64,000 nt of DNA. Origin: an uncultured Prevotellaceae bacterium. GTDB taxonomy: Bacteria > Bacteroidota > Bacteroidia > Bacteroidales > Bacteroidaceae. The position numbers and the translations under genes were made by a program. Within the stretch, counting starts at the first letter, position 1; the number at the start of each line of letters is the position of its first letter. Below, piece by piece: positions 33,225 through 41,270 of the stretch. The stretch lies in contig CACYME010000001.1 in NCBI GenBank assembly GCA_902775475.1, positions 124,001 to 188,000 of the forward strand. The letters run 5' to 3'. The notes beneath the pieces are model-generated. The model ran no database searches. It saw nothing but the letters and a program-made list of their open reading frames with translations, and was not told the DNA's origin.

Positions 33225-34850
33225 TTACATGTAGATGGGCGTATGCACGAACTTGTCCCACTTCTTCACCTTGATGAGCAGCTTGACGTAGAGCTCCTCG
33301 TTCACATCGGGCGTGATGCTCTCGATGCTGACGCGGTAGATGTTGTTGCGCACGATGCCGTAGTTCATGGCGGGTGATGAGAGACAGGGCGCCTTGGTGG
33401 TGGTGAGCGTCTCGCCGGTGAGCGCCTGGTAGGCCGCTGCCTGCTCGCCCTGGTGGCGCAGGTAGTGGTAAAACACCTTGCGCTCGCCTCCGGTCACCTT
33501 TCCGCTGGCATCCGTGGCGGCATCCTTCTTGTAGTAGTAGCCCTCGAAGGCCAGTCCCGTGGCGTAGTAGTAGAGCGGCGTGATGCCGCCCCTGAGCGTG
33601 TTCTCCCTGGGATAGTTGATGATGATGTTGTCGGCTTTGAGGGTGCCCTCCTCGATGGAGAACTTCGTTCCCTCGGCCGTTGCGGTGGAAGCCGTCTGCC
33701 GGGTGGAGAGCTTGACGTTGAAGGCGTTGGCCATGTTGGTGCTGACGCTGGCGAGCGTGCTGACGAGATAGGCGGGATGAGCGGTGGTGGAGTTTTTTCC
33801 TTCGCTCTGTGCCGAATAGGGGTCGAGCACCCAGTTCGACGTCGTCTCGCTGGCGAGATAGGGGTTGGTGGCGTCGTTGGTGCGCTTGAGCATGTACTCG
33901 TCGCCGTTCATGAGGTTGAAGGGCGTGATGCTGGTGAGCACGAAGTGATCCTGATTGTTGTCGGCATCCTTCGCTCCCACTTTGTAGACGTAGCCGGCGT
34001 GGTCATAGGTGGTGCCGTCGTATCCGGCAGCGATGTAGGTGTCCGTTGCCACGTCGGGGTCCTTGGTCTTGGCCCAGTAGTCGATGCGTGCGGCGAGTCG
34101 CTCGATGTGGATGCAGTCGAGGTAGTAGATGAACTTGTTCTCGCCATCGGGAATGGTGGGGTTGGTCAGCTTGACGGTGGCGTCGGTCTCGCTGGTCATG
34201 ACGAACTTGGTGGCGTCGGTGCCCACGCCGGTACCCTGGTAGACGGTGTTCATGACGGCGTCGCGTGCTGCCGCGAGCGTCATGTCCTTCCATACGGCGG
34301 GGTCGGCATTGGCCACGACGATGACGCGATAGTCGGTATTGGTCTGGAAGACCTCGAGGTCGGCTTCGCTGAGCAGCTGGTCGCCGGTGGTGTAGATGAC
34401 CTCTGCGTCGGCGTAGCCGGCAGGAGTGGCAGGCTCGGCAGGGGTATGCGTATGGTAATGCGTATAGTCGTCGGGCAGGTCGCCCTCGCCGAGCTTATGC
34501 ACGTCGTATTTCTTCACGGCGAGAATCTTCGTCACGTCGGGATTGTCGGAGTTGACGCCTTTGGCATCCTGATAGAATATGAGGGTGATGTTTTCCACCT
34601 CGTTCTCGCGGTCAAAGCCTTTCTCCCATCCGTCACCATACTCGCCTCCCGTGGGGTTGGCTCGTGTGACGTGGTCGGTGCTGGCGCTGACGCTGACGCT
34701 GACGTTGATGTAGCGTGTAGCGGCCTGCTCGGCGACGTCTTCGTCGAAATCCTCCTTCATCCACTGACATGACGCAACCGAGCAGGCCGCCAGCAGTGCT
34801 GCTGTGGTCCTTGCCACGGTCCGGATTGACTTGTTGACTGTCATCATCAT
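33225..34850 (-). CDS. Fimbrillin-like lipoprotein A, module 1
   Basis: Lipoprotein of 541 residues with signal AACSVASC (Cys28), then QWMKEDFDED, RYINVSVSVSAS, a VTRANP maturation-like site and GGEYGDGWEKG. These segments closely match the protein at 13556-14983, so the two are paralogues. The C-terminal half has VRNNIYRVSIESI, the conserved penultimate strand of the Mfa1/FimA fold, and ends in HTPIYM. Possible starts are three consecutive ATGs (34850, 34847, 34844); the choice barely changes the signal. The gene lies 56 nt after the FimB/Mfa2-like gene and immediately before lipoprotein B. I infer an accessory fimbrial subunit, perhaps the adaptor between the Mfa1-like shaft and the giant tip protein. 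That order is an inference from gene order in Porphyromonas fim/mfa operons. Confidence 0.8.
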   Translation of the reverse strand: MMMTVNKSIRTVARTTAALLAACSVASCQWMKEDFDEDVAEQAATRYINVSVSVSASTDHVTRANPTGGEYGDGWEKGFDRENEVENITLIFYQDAKGVNSDNPDVTKILAVKKYDVHKLGEGDLPDDYTHYHTHTPAEPATPAGYADAEVIYTTGDQLLSEADLEVFQTNTDYRVIVVANADPAVWKDMTLAAARDAVMNTVYQGTGVGTDATKFVMTSETDATVKLTNPTIPDGENKFIYYLDCIHIERLAARIDYWAKTKDPDVATDTYIAAGYDGTTYDHAGYVYKVGAKDADNNQDHFVLTSITPFNLMNGDEYMLKRTNDATNPYLASETTSNWVLDPYSAQSEGKNSTTAHPAYLVSTLASVSTNMANAFNVKLSTRQTASTATAEGTKFSIEEGTLKADNIIINYPRENTLRGGITPLYYYATGLAFEGYYYKKDAATDASGKVTGGERKVFYHYLRHQGEQAAAYQALTGETLTTTKAPCLSSPAMNYGIVRNNIYRVSIESITPDVNEELYVKLLIKVKKWDKFVHTPIYM

Positions 34851-34906
34851 GTAGTTATGGTTTGTGATATATTATAGTTAGTAAAAAACGGTCAGTCAGG
34901 ATGAAG

Positions 34907-36226
34907 CTATTCTAAAACCTCGTGCTGTGTGCGCACTGCCCAGGGGATGATGTGCACCTCGGCGCCGATGAAGTACTGAATTTCCACGACGCGTCCGCCA
35001 CGGATGATGAACTGCAGGCGGTAGTCGTACTCACGGTCGAGATACTCCTGATAGTGGTAGTAGCGCTCCTGGTAGGTGCGTGCGCTGGAGAGCACGTAGG
35101 GCAGGTTGATACCGAAGACGATGCTTCCGTCGGTGGCGTTGCGGATGAGGAGCGTGGCGTTCTTCTGCTTTGTCACCTCGGTGGGAGTCATAATGGCATA
35201 CTGGTCGTCGCTGACGCTGGCGTTCTTGTAGAGCAGTCGGTTGAACATCAGGTCATACTGTGCTGCGGTGTGCTGCGTGACGCCATCGGTGCCGATGAAC
35301 GAGGTGGTATTCTGGAAGAAGGGGCGGTAGACGACGGTGTCGTTGAGGGCGGCGAGGTCGTTCTGATAGTCCACGACGGTGTTGTTGTCGATGATCTCAA
35401 CGGTGAAGTCCTCGTCCTTGACGATGTTGTCAGCGGGGTCGGCGTTGTCGGCCTGCAGGGTGATGTGCAGCTGCTTGGTGTCGCGGATGAGCGACATGGT
35501 GGCGTAGGTGGGCTCACCGGCGACGAGGCTGATGGTCTGCACGCCGTTCTGCTGGATGCTGCCGTCGCGCTGCCAGGTGTAGTCGGTCTTGGCGGGCGTG
35601 AGCATGGCGGGGGCGAGCTGCAGGGGGAACTGGTCAGCGGGGGTGACGAGGGTGGTCAGCGTGTGCCAGAGGGTGTCGAGGGGAGCCGTGGTGAGGGTGG
35701 CACGAGTGACGGGCTGCGTTGGCAACGCATCATACCCAGCGGCGGGTGCTGCGGCAGAAACGGCGGCGCGAGCAGCGGCGGGGGTGCTGTAGCGCTCGTG
35801 GTCGAGGGCGACGGTGAGGGCACTGCGGGGGCTTCCGACGGTGTTTCCGCTGATGCGGTACTTGTAGCCGGGCTGAGCGAGGGCGTCGTTGTAGTCCTTC
35901 TGCATGGCGAGAGCCAGCAGGCGGTAGGTGTGACCGGGAGCGAGCTCATCCTCAGAGAAGTGGATGTAGCTGCCGTAGCGGCTGACGAGTGCTCCTCCCA
36001 TGGTCTTGGTAGCGACGAGCTGGTCGGCCTCGTCGTAGACGTAGAGCATCACGGTGCCTGCATGGTCCTTGAACATGTCGGCTTGCTGCATGTTGTAGTC
36101 GTAGACAAAGCTGACGTAGAGTCCTGTGGGACAGTCGTCGAGGTCTTCCTTCATCATGTCGCATGCTGTGAACATGGGCAGCGCGAGGGCTACGAGGAGC
36201 CAATTCTTCAGATTGAGTGGTTTCAT
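34907..36226 (-). CDS. FimB/Mfa2-family fimbrial anchor lipoprotein
   Basis: Residues 1-22 form a lipoprotein signal (LALPMFTAC), followed by DMMKEDLDDCPTGLYVSFVYD. The DDCP and aromatic strand are characteristic of the FimB/Mfa2 family. Length is 439 residues, typical for the family. In Porphyromonas the FimB and Mfa2 proteins stay in the outer membrane and anchor the fimbria base, limiting its length; I assign the same role by family. The C-terminal EVHIIPWAVRTQ echoes the HVHIIPWVLRYQ end of the Mfa1-like protein at 37570-39471, which suggests a shared fold. The gene follows the Rpn-like nuclease gene by 17 nt and precedes lipoprotein A of module 1 by 56 nt. Confidence 0.88.
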   Translation of the reverse strand: MKPLNLKNWLLVALALPMFTACDMMKEDLDDCPTGLYVSFVYDYNMQQADMFKDHAGTVMLYVYDEADQLVATKTMGGALVSRYGSYIHFSEDELAPGHTYRLLALAMQKDYNDALAQPGYKYRISGNTVGSPRSALTVALDHERYSTPAAARAAVSAAAPAAGYDALPTQPVTRATLTTAPLDTLWHTLTTLVTPADQFPLQLAPAMLTPAKTDYTWQRDGSIQQNGVQTISLVAGEPTYATMSLIRDTKQLHITLQADNADPADNIVKDEDFTVEIIDNNTVVDYQNDLAALNDTVVYRPFFQNTTSFIGTDGVTQHTAAQYDLMFNRLLYKNASVSDDQYAIMTPTEVTKQKNATLLIRNATDGSIVFGINLPYVLSSARTYQERYYHYQEYLDREYDYRLQFIIRGGRVVEIQYFIGAEVHIIPWAVRTQHEVLE

Positions 36227-36243
36227 TATATGTTTCTTTTTTA

Positions 36244-37116
36244 TTATTCGCTTCGTTTCGTTCCTCGAGTGGGTTTTCTGCCTTTCAGCAAGAGTTGCGA
36301 TGCAGGTTCAATGCCTGTGTACTCGAAGATTTTCTGTGGGTCTTCCCCGTTGTTGACCATCTTGATGGCCATGTCCATATAGGCATCGTCGTAGGCAGTG
36401 CTGATGGCATCCTTCTCGAGCATCAGGTTTTGCAGGTGGTGTTCATAGGCCAGCCGCTCATCGTCGGGCATGGTCATCACTTCGAGCCGCTGGCGAGCCT
36501 CCTGCAGTCCCGGTGCCTTGGTGTCGGGGCTTATGTGCTGGTTCTTCAAGTAGTCGAGCCACTCTTCGAGCGGAGTAGTAGCCACTTGGTTGAACTCGTA
36601 GACGCGTATGATGAAATACTCCGGGAAGATGTCAGCGGGAGTGGTAAGCGTTACTACGCTGTTCTCGCGTGAGCTGATGGACAGCGTGTCGTGCGTATGC
36701 ACGCCGGTGAACTGCGTAGTGCCGTGGTAGAGATAGTCGCTGCCCTCTCCGAAGTTGAAGTAGAGGATATTGATGCTATAGACTTTCTTCACCTTTTCAT
36801 AGTCGTCGCCGAGTGCGATGTGCTCTGTGATAGCCTTACTCACTCCGTAGAGGATACGCTCGAGGTAATGTATCTGGCGTGTCACCTGCACTTCGACGAT
36901 GATGATGTCGCCGTTCTGGTCCTTGGCCATGACGTCAACGCGATTGAACTTATCGGTGGCATCTTGCTGGTTGCCTTCGCTCTCAAGTATTTCTTCGATG
37001 CGCATATCCCGCCCTATCAGGACTTTGAACAGTCCCTCAAGCACGGCAAAGTTTGCCTTGTTGCGGAGCATTCGCTTCACAACCCAGTCAAAACTGATGA
37101 TGCGCTTGTCGTCCAT
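36244..37116 (-). CDS. Rpn-like PD-(D/E)XK nuclease family protein
   Basis: Member of the Rpn/PDDEXK family (often annotated as PD-(D/E)XK nuclease family transposase) with no signal peptide. The start MDDKRIISFDWVVKRML is the usual N-terminus. The catalytic core reads FNRVDVMAKDQNGDIIIVEVQ, giving Asp61 and a Glu75-x-Gln77 variant of ExK. The C-terminal part (KAPGLQEARQRLEVM to the end) is helical, as in homologues of about 290 residues. Known E. coli Rpn proteins are DNA endonucleases that promote recombination. Most Bacteroidetes members are uncharacterised and are often found alone near surface-structure genes. Here it breaks the usual mfa1-mfa2 adjacency, with 17 nt between its stop and the FimB-like start. 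The motif residues are intact. Confidence 0.85.
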   Translation of the reverse strand: MDDKRIISFDWVVKRMLRNKANFAVLEGLFKVLIGRDMRIEEILESEGNQQDATDKFNRVDVMAKDQNGDIIIVEVQVTRQIHYLERILYGVSKAITEHIALGDDYEKVKKVYSINILYFNFGEGSDYLYHGTTQFTGVHTHDTLSISSRENSVVTLTTPADIFPEYFIIRVYEFNQVATTPLEEWLDYLKNQHISPDTKAPGLQEARQRLEVMTMPDDERLAYEHHLQNLMLEKDAISTAYDDAYMDMAIKMVNNGEDPQKIFEYTGIEPASQLLLKGRKPTRGTKRSE

Positions 37117-37272
37117 TTGTTGCCTGTCTTATATATTGTTTGTGCAGAAGCAGTGCTGCACTATGTTGTTGTCGCTTTTGGTGGACGCCCCTGCTGGGGC
37201 ATCGGGGTGTTTTCCCGCGCTGAGGCGCGGAGGGCGCAGAGCCTGCGCCAAGGGGTGTTGTTGGTGCACGCG
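37117..37272 (-). other. GC-rich hairpins between small ORF and Rpn-like gene
   Basis: Non-coding stretch with closely packed stem-loops: GCCCC/GGGGC at about 37187-37200 and GGCGCAG/CTGCGCC at 37233-37249. None carries a good U tract. They may stabilise the fimbrillin mRNA or hinder read-through into the nuclease gene. Confidence 0.4.
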
Positions 37273-37377
37273 TTACTGTGCGGTGCGTTTTTTCTCGTTG
37301 CGGTCGGCGAGGAGTGTCCAGACGATTCCGATGAGAGCCACAAAGGACACAAATGCGAGGAAATAAACAGTTGCCAT
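37273..37377 (-). CDS. Possible 34-residue single-pass membrane peptide
   Basis: An ATG-initiated small ORF encoding 34 residues. Residues 4-24 form one clear membrane segment (VYFLAFVSFVALIGIVWTLL), followed by a charged tail ADRNEKKRTAQ. The hydrophobic segment followed by positive charges is typical of small inner-membrane proteins and is unlikely by chance in GC-rich non-coding DNA. It lies on the same strand between the major fimbrillin and the nuclease gene. I do not recognise a family. No ribosome-binding site is evident, which is normal for Bacteroidetes. Confidence 0.45.
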   Translation of the reverse strand: MATVYFLAFVSFVALIGIVWTLLADRNEKKRTAQ

Positions 37378-37476
37378 GCTCAAAACAGTTTCATATTACA
37401 CTTTTCTTTAACAGAATGCTTCTTTCGGTTTCTCGCTGCGGTCATCGTCGGTCAATCATCATATTATTTTTGGTAA

Positions 37477-37554
37477 TCTCCGCCGGGGTGGTGGCCTCGC
37501 GGGGCTTGCGCCCCGGCGGAGAGAGGGTTAGCGATTCTCAGAAGAGAATGCTAA
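37477..37554 (-). other. Two hairpins downstream of the Mfa1-like gene
   Basis: A perfect 12-bp stem TCTCCGCCGGGG/CCCCGGCGGAGA (37477-37488 with 37511-37522) and a bulged 11-bp stem TTAGC-ATTCTC/GAGAAT-GCTAA (37528-37554). The second begins 16 nt after the fimbrillin stop. Neither is followed by a U tract, so mRNA 3-prime protection is more likely than termination. That would favour high expression of the shaft subunit over distal genes. Confidence 0.45.
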
Positions 37555-37569
37555 GAGAGGATGATCAGA

Positions 37570-39471
37570 TTAGAAGTTCACGCTCTGGTAACGGAGCACC
37601 CAAGGAATGATGTGCACGTGAACGGCGATGTAGTTCTCGATCTGGTCGTCGGGAATGTCCTTTTTGCCCTCAGCGGAAACGTCGATAGGCTCGGCGGTAC
37701 CGATGTGCATCACCTTGTCGATGGTCAGCTTATACCAGTTGTCGCGGACGACGCCATAACGGCCGAGGAAGCGCTGGGTAGCCTCGGGGTCAGTTCCGTA
37801 GATCTGGGCGATGGTCGTTCCGGGGATGACAGTCTGGAAGGGCTTCGAGATGCTCCAAGGAGTCTCGTACTCACCGAAGTGCTGGATGCGGGCATTGTAG
37901 TAAGCCACGCCACCCTTGTGGAAGCTGACAACGTAGCTGGGCAGAGCGGCAGCAAGAGCAGCCTTAATAGCAGCATCATCAGTAGCACTTGCTGCAGTAG
38001 CGTGACTGTCAGTAGCACCATCTTTAGGAGCAATGGTATATGTAGCCTGCAGTTCAACGTTGTCCTTAGATGCAGTGGGAGCGCCATCCTTAAAGGTAAC
38101 AGATACAGAAGCGGTGTAACCAAATTTACCTTCAACACCAGTAGTTGTCCAAGCGTCCTTATCAGCCTGCACCAGATTGTCGATAGCTGTCTGCAAGGCG
38201 TTCTTCACAGCGGGAAGACCAGAAACCAAGTTAGTCACAGTGGTCTGGGGGTCAGCAACGAAGGTGTCACCACCATTGAGGGTGTAGAAGTCAGAGCCAT
38301 CAGCGATGGTAGCCTTGAAGCACACCTGGGTGGTGTTGCCCCACTTCTGACGCTGCACGTCGAAGGTATTCTCGATGGTGTAGCCAGGAATGTTCATGGC
38401 AATCCAGTGGTTAGCCACGTCAGCCTGAGGACGGTTCAGCAGGACGTCAGCATTGTAGGTGGGGTCTTCTGCGAAGTAGGTGCGGAAGGGACCCGTGTGA
38501 GGTTGGGGAAGCTGCGGTGCAAAAGCAGTGCCGGAAACGAAGCGGAACTTGTTGGCATCTTTCCACAGCGAGAAATCAGTAGCTGTTGCATCGGAAGCGA
38601 GGTCGCCCCAAGCAGCCTGGACCTTACGGGTGTTGTAGTAATTGTCAGGGAAGTTGACAATCTGCCAGTTGTTGAACGCGATAGCAGGAGCATCGGAAGC
38701 CGTACCAACCTTATTTGCGCCAGTAGCGGTCTCAACAGAAATCTTCACAGCGGCACGCTCCACAAAGATGCAAGCAGCGGGAGCAGCAATAGCTGCAGCG
38801 CGGGTAGCGAAGATCTTTGTCTTGTCAAGCTCCACCAGCGTGCTGTATTTGTCGTCAGTGGTGGGAGCAGCAGCAGCGCCACCAGCCTCAGCCGACACAG
38901 GCGAGTTGGTCATCAGCAGACCATTGGGGAATGCGCCTTCAGCAGTGGGGTCAGCACCCTCGGCGACGGGAGTACCGATCTTATTCCACTGACGAGCCTT
39001 GAAGTCAGCAAAAGTAGTGCTGGCATCGCACACGGCGTCAACGCCGTTGTTGTTCAGAATCACATAGCCATAGTACTTGACAGTGGCAGCTGACTTGGTA
39101 ATCTGCTCAGCCAGCTCATTGGAAATCTGAGTGGCATCGTTCATGGTGCTGGTAACGTTGTTGCCGCCATCCTCCACGAAGGTTGTGCCAATCTGATACT
39201 GAGCCACATACTTAGCAGAAGCCTCATCGGCACCAGAGAAGATGTAGAGATTAGCGTCCTTCACTGCATACTCAGATGCAACACCATCGTCGAAGTCCTC
39301 GTTGGCACGAGTCGGAGCCATTGCAGAGGGCATCTGAATCGACACGCCGATGAAAGCGCCGTCGGTGAAGTCCTGTGCGTTCTGAGCGGCTTCGTTCACC
39401 GAGTCATCGTTCGAGCAGGCGCCGAGGAAGAGCCCGGCAGCTGCAAGTGCAAATAAACTTAGTTTTTTCAT
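37570..39471 (-). CDS. Mfa1-family major fimbrial subunit (fimbrillin)
   Basis: Lipoprotein precursor of 633 residues with signal MKKLSLFALAAAGLFLGAC (Cys19). The mature N-terminus has SIQMPSAMAPTRANEDFDD, where the Arg of TRA is the expected proteolytic maturation site that frees the donor-strand groove. The C-terminal fimbrillin domain is recognisable: GRYGVVRDNWYKLTIDKV, then a DVSAEGKK insertion and HVHIIPWVLRYQSVNF, the terminal donor strand. Low-Cys, Ala/Thr-rich composition fits a polymerising pilin. Its AT-rich leader (39472-39609) is unlike the neighbouring DNA. It heads the fimbrial subunit genes and lies upstream of the FimB/Mfa2 anchor gene. The most probable fimbrial shaft protein of the locus. 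I would call it Mfa1-like rather than FimA because of its length and C-terminal motif. Confidence 0.88.
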   Translation of the reverse strand: MKKLSLFALAAAGLFLGACSNDDSVNEAAQNAQDFTDGAFIGVSIQMPSAMAPTRANEDFDDGVASEYAVKDANLYIFSGADEASAKYVAQYQIGTTFVEDGGNNVTSTMNDATQISNELAEQITKSAATVKYYGYVILNNNGVDAVCDASTTFADFKARQWNKIGTPVAEGADPTAEGAFPNGLLMTNSPVSAEAGGAAAAPTTDDKYSTLVELDKTKIFATRAAAIAAPAACIFVERAAVKISVETATGANKVGTASDAPAIAFNNWQIVNFPDNYYNTRKVQAAWGDLASDATATDFSLWKDANKFRFVSGTAFAPQLPQPHTGPFRTYFAEDPTYNADVLLNRPQADVANHWIAMNIPGYTIENTFDVQRQKWGNTTQVCFKATIADGSDFYTLNGGDTFVADPQTTVTNLVSGLPAVKNALQTAIDNLVQADKDAWTTTGVEGKFGYTASVSVTFKDGAPTASKDNVELQATYTIAPKDGATDSHATAASATDDAAIKAALAAALPSYVVSFHKGGVAYYNARIQHFGEYETPWSISKPFQTVIPGTTIAQIYGTDPEATQRFLGRYGVVRDNWYKLTIDKVMHIGTAEPIDVSAEGKKDIPDDQIENYIAVHVHIIPWVLRYQSVNF

Positions 39472-39609
39472 AAACTTTTTGTTTTTAAAGAGTTAATAAT
39501 AAAGTTGATAATTAAATGATTAATGTTTTTTGTTGTTCTCTGTTTTTTTTGTTTCTTCCTTTCTTTTATGATTTTTGGGGGTTATTGATGTTGTTATTAT
39601 TTTTTTGTT

Positions 39610-39719
39610 TTAATGGTATGTTTCAGTTTGGATAGCAATAGTGGTCTGCACGGCCTGCTGGCTTTTCAATATGGTTGCCAGCATGTATAGTCCCTTTTCA
39701 GTAAATGCCTTCGGGGTTA
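39610..39719 (-). pseudogene. Remnant of an ORF6N-domain gene
   Basis: Translating the minus strand from the DUF3868 stop gives about 36 codons, including KAFTEKGLYMLATILKSQQA and QTTIAI, then a stop at 39610-39612. This matches the second half of the ORF6N DNA-binding domain found in phage-related and Bacteroidetes proteins (typical pattern YAFTEQGVAML...LKS...QTTIAI). There is no start codon and no N-terminal half; the fragment begins essentially at the DUF3868 stop codon. It looks like a deletion scar that fused a former mobile-associated gene to the end of the DUF3868 gene, in front of the major fimbrillin. Confidence 0.6.
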
Positions 39720-41198
39720 CTTGTTGTCGAGGATCTCGATGGCGCGTAGGTTGCGGGATACGTCGAGTCCCTGCTGGCGGGCGCTGTCGAGGAGTCGTCG
39801 TGCGAGGTCGTAGTTGCCCTTGACGATGGCGATGACGGCGCGTGCGTTCTGCGCTGCTGCGCCGGTGCCGGCGTGCTGGAGGAGCGTCTCGGCCTTGAGG
39901 ATGTCGTGCTGCGAGAGAGCTACGTTAGCCAGGTTGACGTTGACGGACTCGTCGTCGGGGTAGAAGTTGAGTGCCGTCTGCATGACGCGGTTGTAGTCGT
40001 CGCTGAACATCGGCATGGTCTGTGCCACCTGCCAGAGCTCGTGACGAGAGAGCTGGTGGGGCTTGGTGCGGTAGATCTGTAGGCACTCCTCGATGGTGTT
40101 GAACTGCTTGATGTTGAACGTGATCTCGTAGTCGGAGCGGCGCAGTCCGGGATAGATGTTCTTGAGCAGATACATATAGTCCTGCGGGTAGCGTGCCTTC
40201 ATGCGTGCCTCGGTGGCGTCGGCAGTGCGAGCGATGGTGATGCTGTCCTGGAGGAGGAGGTTGCGCACGATGTCGTAGACCTCGTCCTTGTGCTGCAGCT
40301 CGCCGAAGGTCATCTGCTCGATGGCCTCGCGCAGTCCTATCCAGTTCTCAGGCGTAGCCTCGGCGGGAGCGAAGGCGCTGGCAGGCAGCTGGTAGTTCTG
40401 TCGGAGCCACTCGGTGAGGCTCTTGGCACGGTTGGTGGCCAGCATGTGGTTGTGGTTGTAGGGCGACTCCGGCGAAGCCCAGCCATGAATCTTGATGGTG
40501 TTGACGGTGATGTTCGGGTCGGCCACCATGATGTCGAGCGTGTCGGTGATCTTGCGGAGCTCGCGGCGGTTGTTCATGTAGTCGGGCTTCATCTCCCAGC
40601 GGTCCACGACGAAGGTGATGTATGCCGAGCCGTGGAGCTCGCGCATGGGCTTGTAGGTGTCGGGCTCCTGGTTAGCCAGCTCTATGAGCTTCCAGGGGTC
40701 GGGTTTCTCGAGCTTTGCGAGCGTGTAGAGCTTGTTCTTCAGCAGGTCACCGCATCCGCAGAGGTCGGCCTCGAGCTTGACGGTGGCATCCTGGTGCCAG
40801 GGCTCGCTGACGACGGCGTCGGTGTAGTTGAAGGTCTGCAGCTCTCCGTTGTCGCGGCGCACCTTGACGTAGTTCTGTCGGTAGGCGTCGTCGATGCCGT
40901 CGCGCTCGAAGATGATGTCCTGCACGCGTCCCGAGACGATGAGCGTCTTCAGTCGGGTGACCTTGGTGCTGTCAGCCGAGACGAGGATGGGCGTGAAGGC
41001 GCGGTAGCGGTTGGAAGGCACGCGCAGCGAGTCGAGGACGACGTCGAGGGATACGACGGTTCGGTCGGCCGTTGGCGTGACGTTGAGGTTGGTAGCCCGC
41101 ACGACGTTGTTGCCGTTGTCATCGGTGAGGCGGGCGTTGGTCTGCGCGAGTGCCGAGGTGGCGATGAGCGCTGACAGGGATATGAGGAGGTGTTTCAT
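39717..41198 (-). CDS. DUF3868 / OmpA-like fimbrial-locus outer-membrane protein
   Basis: Secreted protein of 493 residues with signal peptide MKHLLISLSALIATSALAQ. The N-terminal part (about 20-170) fits the DUF3868 family, with a Cys pair in DLCGCGD. Residues about 195-280 contain IKIHGWASPESPYNHNHML followed by ATNRAKSLTEWL, the NxxLSxxRA pattern of an OmpA C-terminal peptidoglycan-binding domain. The last third is helical and TPR-like (LARRLLDSARQQGLDVSRN). Genes of this family commonly lie next to DUF3575 and Mfa-type fimbrillin genes in Bacteroidales. I infer an envelope scaffold or assembly factor for the fimbria. The start is 72 nt after the DUF3575 stop, and that gap is filled almost entirely by a 27-bp tandem repeat. 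Molecular function is not established. Confidence 0.82.
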   Translation of the reverse strand: MKHLLISLSALIATSALAQTNARLTDDNGNNVVRATNLNVTPTADRTVVSLDVVLDSLRVPSNRYRAFTPILVSADSTKVTRLKTLIVSGRVQDIIFERDGIDDAYRQNYVKVRRDNGELQTFNYTDAVVSEPWHQDATVKLEADLCGCGDLLKNKLYTLAKLEKPDPWKLIELANQEPDTYKPMRELHGSAYITFVVDRWEMKPDYMNNRRELRKITDTLDIMVADPNITVNTIKIHGWASPESPYNHNHMLATNRAKSLTEWLRQNYQLPASAFAPAEATPENWIGLREAIEQMTFGELQHKDEVYDIVRNLLLQDSITIARTADATEARMKARYPQDYMYLLKNIYPGLRRSDYEITFNIKQFNTIEECLQIYRTKPHQLSRHELWQVAQTMPMFSDDYNRVMQTALNFYPDDESVNVNLANVALSQHDILKAETLLQHAGTGAAAQNARAVIAIVKGNYDLARRLLDSARQQGLDVSRNLRAIEILDNK

Positions 41199-41209
41199 GC
41201 TGTTATTTT

Positions 41210-41270
41210 GTAGGTGGGGTAGGTACTGTAGGTACTGTAGGTGGGGTAGGTACTGTAGGTACTGTAGGTG
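41210..41270. repeat. 27-bp tandem repeat between DUF3575 and DUF3868 genes
   Basis: Two exact 27-bp copies (41210-41236 and 41237-41263) followed by 7 bp of a third (41264-41270). Each copy is itself built of GTAGGTACT/GTAGGTGGG-like 9-mers. The array starts 12 bp from the DUF3868 start codon and ends at the DUF3575 stop codon. Unit loss or gain would change the intergenic spacing, by multiples of 27 or 9 bp. Confidence 0.85.

Noticed and set aside
37161-37352. 63-codon minus-strand ORF
   Set aside because: Runs through GC hairpins and overlaps the more convincing 34-residue ORF in another frame; no signal or domain.
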